From: Plasmodium brasilianum
Taxonomy: Eukaryota; Apicomplexa; Aconoidasida; Haemosporida; Plasmodiidae
Reading direction: 5' to 3'
Assembly: GCF_023973825.1 (NCBI RefSeq)
Contig: NC_090125.1
Coordinates: 1,299,501 to 1,363,500 of the forward strand
DNA length: 64,000 nucleotides
This document shows positions 59,479 to 64,000 of this stretch, one piece after another (position 1 is the first letter of the stretch; every line of letters begins with the position of its first letter). The position numbers were made by a program, and so were the translations under genes. The notes below the pieces were generated by a model, which saw only the letters and a list, made by a program, of their open reading frames with translations, was not told the origin of the DNA and ran no database searches.

Positions 59479-62400
59479 TATTTATTTATCCATTAATTCT
59501 CCAATATAATCATTACCTGTAAGTCATCCTAGTATTAGGAATATTCGTTTTTTCCGGGTTGTTTTGAAAATTTAGTAAGTCCTGTTCTTCGGCAATTCCC
59601 AACCAGTGCTTTTTAAAAGATGGTTCATACCCACTGAAAAAAAAAAAAAATAATATAAAAAAAAAAAAATAATAAAAATAATAATAATAATAAAAATAAT
59701 AATAATAATAAAAATAATAAAAATAATAAAAAACAATTAAAATAATAAAAATAATTAAAATAATAAAAATAATAAAAATAATAAAAATAATAAAAATAAT
59801 AAAAATAATTAAAATAATAAATATATATTTTTCCTTTTATATTTTTTATTTTTTTGTAATTTTACTACTAAATGTATAACTTCAAGAGAATGAAAAGACA
59901 AAAAAAAAAAAAATTTTTTTTTTTGTACCTTTGAATAACGGAGTTTCTTGCTATTTCGCATAGATCTACTGCACTTAACTTCCATATATGCTTAAAAGTA
60001 AAACCACGTAAATGTGACAGTATGTAGACGCGTATACATATATGCATACGAAAAAGAATGTTTGCAAAAGCTCACATGCGCATGCGAATATATTAAAAAA
60101 AACGTAACAACGTAACAACGTAACGACGTAACAACGTAACGACGTAACAACGTAACGACGTAACGACGTAACAACGTAACAACGTAACGACGTAACAACG
60201 TAACGACGTAACAACGTAACAACGTAACAACGTAACGACGTAATAATTAATAAAAGCATAATTACTGCACATATGGAATACTCCTCTAATAATGGCTCAT
60301 CAGTAAAATGAAACATCAAAGGATCATCTGTCGATAGTGATACATTTAACCCAATTTTGAAGAAGCGTTTAAATGGGCTTTTCTCTAAAATAAAAGGGGG
60401 GGAAATGGGAAAAAAATAAAATAAAATGAAATAAAAAACGAGAAAAAAAATGAGATAAAAAACGAGAAAAAAAATGAGATAAAAAATAACAAAAAATGAG
60501 GCAACAAATAGAGTAAAAAATAAAGTAAACAAACTTGGCATATTTACACATATATATGTGCCGACGTCCCATCCAAGGGGCGTCAAAAACTGAAGCTGGC
60601 GTAAAATGCAGTTATATACAACACATTGAACAGTGTTGTACGATGGGTATACCTATTTGCAAAAAGAGGGCATTATTCGATAGAGGAGAAAGTGCTAGCC
60701 CAATTTGCTTAAGATAATACAAATATAACAGGACTGGAGATTTCCTCAAATTGATACCATGATTTATTCTGTCAGCTAATAAAAACATGGTGGCCAAATG
60801 ACTTATATTCCCCGTTTCACCGCAATGCGGCCTGAACAGGTCATAAAAAAGGAGAAACAATATTTTTTGTGTATAAAAAAAAATACTCGGGTGGAGATAT
60901 TTAAAAAGGTAGGGGTAGAAGAAAAAGAAAAAGGAGAATGCACATAGTGGTAAAGCGGTATGGTGACAAAGCGGTATAGCTACAAAATGTGGAGCTTAGG
61001 TAAAAAGCGTCCACTCACGCAAGTTAAACACTCATCGACAAGTGTTCTTTTTTTTTTTTTTTCTGTTCATGCGTGAACACGCCTAACCTGAATGCCATTG
61101 GTCTCAAATTCCTACTAGCCAAAAATTGATTCAACGATCTTATGTTAACATACATATAATAAGCGTAATAAGAATAAGGAGGGTTATTATCGCTTGTATA
61201 TTTGTCAGGGGGAGGTAGTTCCCCTCCTTTCATAGTATATTTCGAAATAGCAGTTTCATCATCAACACTATCCCAAGCAACAACTTGATGTAAAAATTCA
61301 AAAATTTTTTTGTTATGTTCTGGATCTTTTATAGCTTGAAAACAAGGTTCGAATATATTTCTTAGAAATTCATCAAAAGATTTTATTAATTTCCTTTTTT
61401 TATAAATATGATATAATCGAGGAACTTGTACAACCCATCGTACTCTTACGCTACTTAAATTGTTGTCTAATACCCATTTTGCTAATTTTAACCATTCGTT
61501 TTTATCTCTTCCATAAATTGATATTCTCCATTCAACATGTTGATATTTAGATCTCTCTAAATTTTGTATTTCTCTTTTTGTAATTTCAGCTAAGTATCTA
61601 CCATCTATATAATTATCTGTTTTTAAAAAAATGTCTCTTAATAATTTCTGACCAAATGGATTATATTTTTCATTAAATAAATCAAATCGGTGAAAACAAT
61701 TTCCTAATGCATGAACACCTAAGCTATCTACTGTTGCATCATATGCTGAACTTTTTAATTCTTTATCGAAAATTTCTTTTAATGACATTTTATCTCCTTT
61801 TTCATTTATGTACACTATAGTATTAGGTTCAGATATATATTTTTCTCTTATAAAACTTAGCAATGCTTTTTGCTGCATGCATGCAGAATGGTGAACATGT
61901 ACATCTACTTTTCGAACATTATAAAAATCTCGATGTTTAATACTTGTTGTTTCACTTAGTTCTAATGCTCCATTAAACATAATATGGAAATCAAATTTCT
62001 GTTCCAAGTACTTCAATCTTTGATAACAAAAACTTTTGCATGCAGGATCTTGAACAGCTATCATTATTTCCTCAATGGACAACAGAAATTCCTCAGTCGT
62101 TTTTATGCCCCAGGCCCCCGCTAACTTATTTTCTTCGGTGCACTCTTCTTTTTCTGCAAAGGGGAAATGAAGTCATATAATTAAGCGGAAACCTACTATG
62201 TTACATGTGTATGCGGCAAGCTATTACGTTACATATATATATATACGTACGTATGTATGTATGTATATATGTGCCAGTTCGCGCGTGAGAATGGACAATC
62301 GCACAATGCACAGCAATGAATGTGCACTGTTATCTTACTTTTAGGTCCTTGATCAGTGTTTGCATCCCAGTGAACGTAAAAAATCCCATCAACAAAATTA

Positions 62401-62598
62401 ATAAAAGCATTGCATTTTTTTAAAATAACAACATTGTTAGGGTTATATAAAGGTTCAGAAGACTCAGTTTTATAAGGATTTTTTTGTTTATTATATTCTA
62501 ATGTTCTCCTATTATCAATTAATGGCGTATCAATATCAGGGAAAGTTTTTATAAATTCATCCCTTAAGTTGCATATTCTCAATATTTTCTACGCATAC

Positions 62599-62630
<32 letters not shown>

Positions 62631-63057
62631 TGATACGTAACAATATGCATACATTTTTGAGTTCCTTAATTAGTAAAAGATGCTCATCGGAATGGGAATA
62701 TAAATGTTGGCACACGAATGTGCACATATATATATATGTATATATGTGCGTATGTATATACGCACTTGTATACGCCAATACGCTACTCCATATTACGTGT
62801 TGCTACAATTACGAACGGTATACCTTTGTTACGTCCAGTTCCTCTCTGGGAATGTTACCGGATGAAGATAGAGTAAAGCTGAAACGATTCGAGGATTTCA
62901 AATCGGTAAGTCCTTTATTTATTAAAGCATTTTCGTCATATTTTATGTTTGCGTTTGATGAGATCTTCATCATCACTTCGTGCAGAAAGTCCCACCCTTT
63001 TTTTTTTTTTTTTAGCAAAGGTGTATCGGAGTCAGTATTGACACCTGGTCGTTTCAT
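59284..63057 (-). CDS. AMP deaminase, eight exons
   Basis: Exons in gene order: 62824-63057, 62339-62588, 61088-62153, 60653-60831, 60266-60384, 59929-59990, 59517-59633 and 59284-59350. All have GT-AG borders and consistent phases, giving 697 aa. Adenosine/AMP deaminase hallmarks are present. They include the zinc-binding [17 protein letters not shown] (HxH near 247-249), [20 protein letters not shown] (about 302-322), [45 protein letters not shown] and [20 protein letters not shown] (SLSTDDP 592-598). The enzyme hydrolyses AMP to IMP and ammonia in the cytosol, part of purine salvage and interconversion. The N-terminal 80 residues are weakly conserved and species-specific, as usual for the family. 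The ATG at 63057 is the simplest start; an additional 5' exon cannot be excluded. Intron 5 carries an 8-bp repeat and intron 6 an A-rich microsatellite. Confidence 0.95.
59640..59825. repeat. AATAATAAAAATAATAAA microsatellite in AMP deaminase intron 6
   Basis: A/T-only degenerate repeat filling most of the intron between the exons that end at 59929 and begin at 59633. Confidence 0.85.
60098..60245. repeat. 8-bp CGTAACAA/CGTAACGA array in AMP deaminase intron 5
   Basis: About 18 octamers, each with an ACGT core, in the intron between exons 5 and 6. It is much richer in C and G than other intron sequence. Confidence 0.9.
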
Positions 63058-63696
63058 TATTACACAACTTTAAAAATGTACACGCACAAGTATATATGCA
63101 CACAAGTATACGCATTTGTTTATTTATACACAGGAACACACGTGTACGCATGCACTTATATATACACATGCGCACACACATCAGCTGCTTTTCTTCAGGT
63201 TAGAGGATCTGCCATCACAAAATTAAAAATGTTTACAGGGGAAGGGCGTAAAATAATAACGTGTACATGTATATATATATATATATGCCTGTGTAAATGC
63301 AAATGTATGAGCATTTTCGGACAAACAAACAGAGAAAACCTTACATATGCACCTGTTAAAAAATGTAAATCCTGGGTATTGATCTTCCAATAAAAATTAA
63401 CTCACTGTTTTAGCGTTATGGTAAGTATATTTTTTACATAATTTTTATGCTTGGTCCTATTTCGATGGAACAATTTTTATTACACCGATTGTTTATTTTT
63501 AATGTGCATAAATCTGTACAGTGTATTTCATCTCCTCTAGTTATTTATTCTGATCATTTACTTTTTAAAGGTCTTTTTTAGGTTATGAAGTTTTTATACA
63601 TATAATATGCGAGTATTCATACTACACAGGAAACGTATATATACAAAAATGCACACATAGCAACAGTGAACAAATAGTGTGTTTTTTTTTTTTTAG

Positions 63697-63737
63697 CAGA
63701 AAAAACACTTGAAAATGTTAAGGATTACATTAACAGT
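63697..63737 (+). CDS. Possible internal exon of a gene leaving the window
   Basis: A 41-nt segment between a T14-AG acceptor and a GTAAGG donor. One frame reads EKTLENVKDYINS, which looks like an amphipathic helix. No start or other exon is proven, so this is tentative. Confidence 0.25.
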
Positions 63738-63814
63738 GTAAGGATATTTAATAAATTTTGCCTGACCTGTACATATTTTATGCCTTTTTATGAACAAAAA
63801 CAAATGAGAACCAA

Positions 63815-64000
63815 ACAAGAAAAAAAAGAAAAAACGATAAAAAAGAAAAAACGAAAAAAAAGAAAAAACGATAAAAAAGAAAAAACGATAAAAAAGAAAA
63901 ATGATAAAAAAGAAAAAACGATAAAAAAGAAAAACGATAAAAAAAAAAAAAAAAAAAAACAAAAAAAAAGAAAAAACGAAAAAAAAAAAAACGATAAAAA
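63815..64000. repeat. A-rich 17-bp array (GATAAAAAAGAAAAAAC)
   Basis: About ten irregular copies continuing to the window edge. Confidence 0.85.

Larger units (their letters stand above)
63058..64000. other. Right edge: AMP deaminase 5' flank and possible plus-strand exons
   Basis: Contains the probable AMP deaminase promoter. Two short plus-strand stretches look exon-like: one after a CAG at 63198 (reads VRGSAITKLKMFTGEGRK) and one at 63697-63737 with an acceptor and donor. The end is an A-rich array of about 17-bp units (GATAAAAAAGAAAAAAC, 63815-64000). Nothing else seen. Confidence 0.5.

Noticed and set aside
63190..63240. Minus-strand ATG reading MADPLT as a possible first exon of AMP deaminase
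   Set aside because: No acceptable GT donor follows before the stop, and the ATG at 63057 already gives a complete enzyme.
1..64000. tRNA, rRNA, CRISPR or transposon sequences
   Set aside because: No tRNA T-arm motif with a matching acceptor stem, no rRNA core sequence, no direct repeat/spacer array and no transposase or reverse-transcriptase motif was seen. A covariance-model search would be decisive for small RNAs.

Overview
The window is nuclear DNA from a malaria parasite (Plasmodium). The evidence is the very A+T-rich intergenic sequence packed with microsatellites and poly(A)/poly(T) runs, asparagine-, serine- and aspartate-rich low-complexity tracts inside proteins, short GT-AG introns with long T tracts, and recognisable parasite housekeeping genes. 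The species cannot be fixed from the sequence. The long intergenic gaps and moderately A+T-rich coding sequence fit a non-falciparum species (P. malariae/P. ovale-like), but that is a guess.

Layout, left to right. 0.6-3.4 kb (-): a MAEA/GID9-type CTLH-complex ubiquitin ligase subunit whose frame is broken near its 5' part. 8.3-10.2 kb (+): a five-exon ERD2/KDEL-receptor-like membrane protein. 12.5-14.7 kb (+): a five-exon, membrane-anchored or secreted DnaJ protein. 15.1-17.7 kb (-): two small proteins with signal-peptide-like N-termini, of unknown function and possibly apicoplast-targeted. 18.4-20.1 kb (-): an eight-exon PITH-domain protein. 21.2-23.5 kb (-): a helical, TPR-like protein with a second homopolymer frame break. 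25.0-28.4 kb (-): a 1144-residue organellar-type helical-repeat protein. 32.4-33.8 kb (+): an EF-hand protein with a signal anchor. 38.3-40.3 kb (+): a low-complexity protein ending in an SSXT (SS18-like) domain. 42.4-50.5 kb (-): a three-exon, 2531-residue low-complexity protein with AT-hook-like basic motifs and one conserved block of unknown function. 50.5-59.3 kb: 8.8 kb of gene-free, extremely A+T-rich DNA. 59.3-63.1 kb (-): an eight-exon AMP deaminase. The last kilobase may hold exons of a plus-strand gene that leaves the window.

There are no operons. The genes are independent and separated by 1-9 kb. They fall into loose themes: protein turnover, folding and secretion (MAEA-like, ERD2-like, DnaJ, EF-hand), organelle biology (the two small secreted proteins and the helical-repeat protein), nuclear function (SSXT protein and the 2531-residue protein, which are convergent neighbours), and purine salvage (AMP deaminase). 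I found no tRNA, rRNA, CRISPR or transposon. The most interesting items are the SSXT domain, the large unknown nuclear-type protein, the two frame breaks at poly(A) runs, the ERD2-like paralogue, and the gene-free A+T-rich block.
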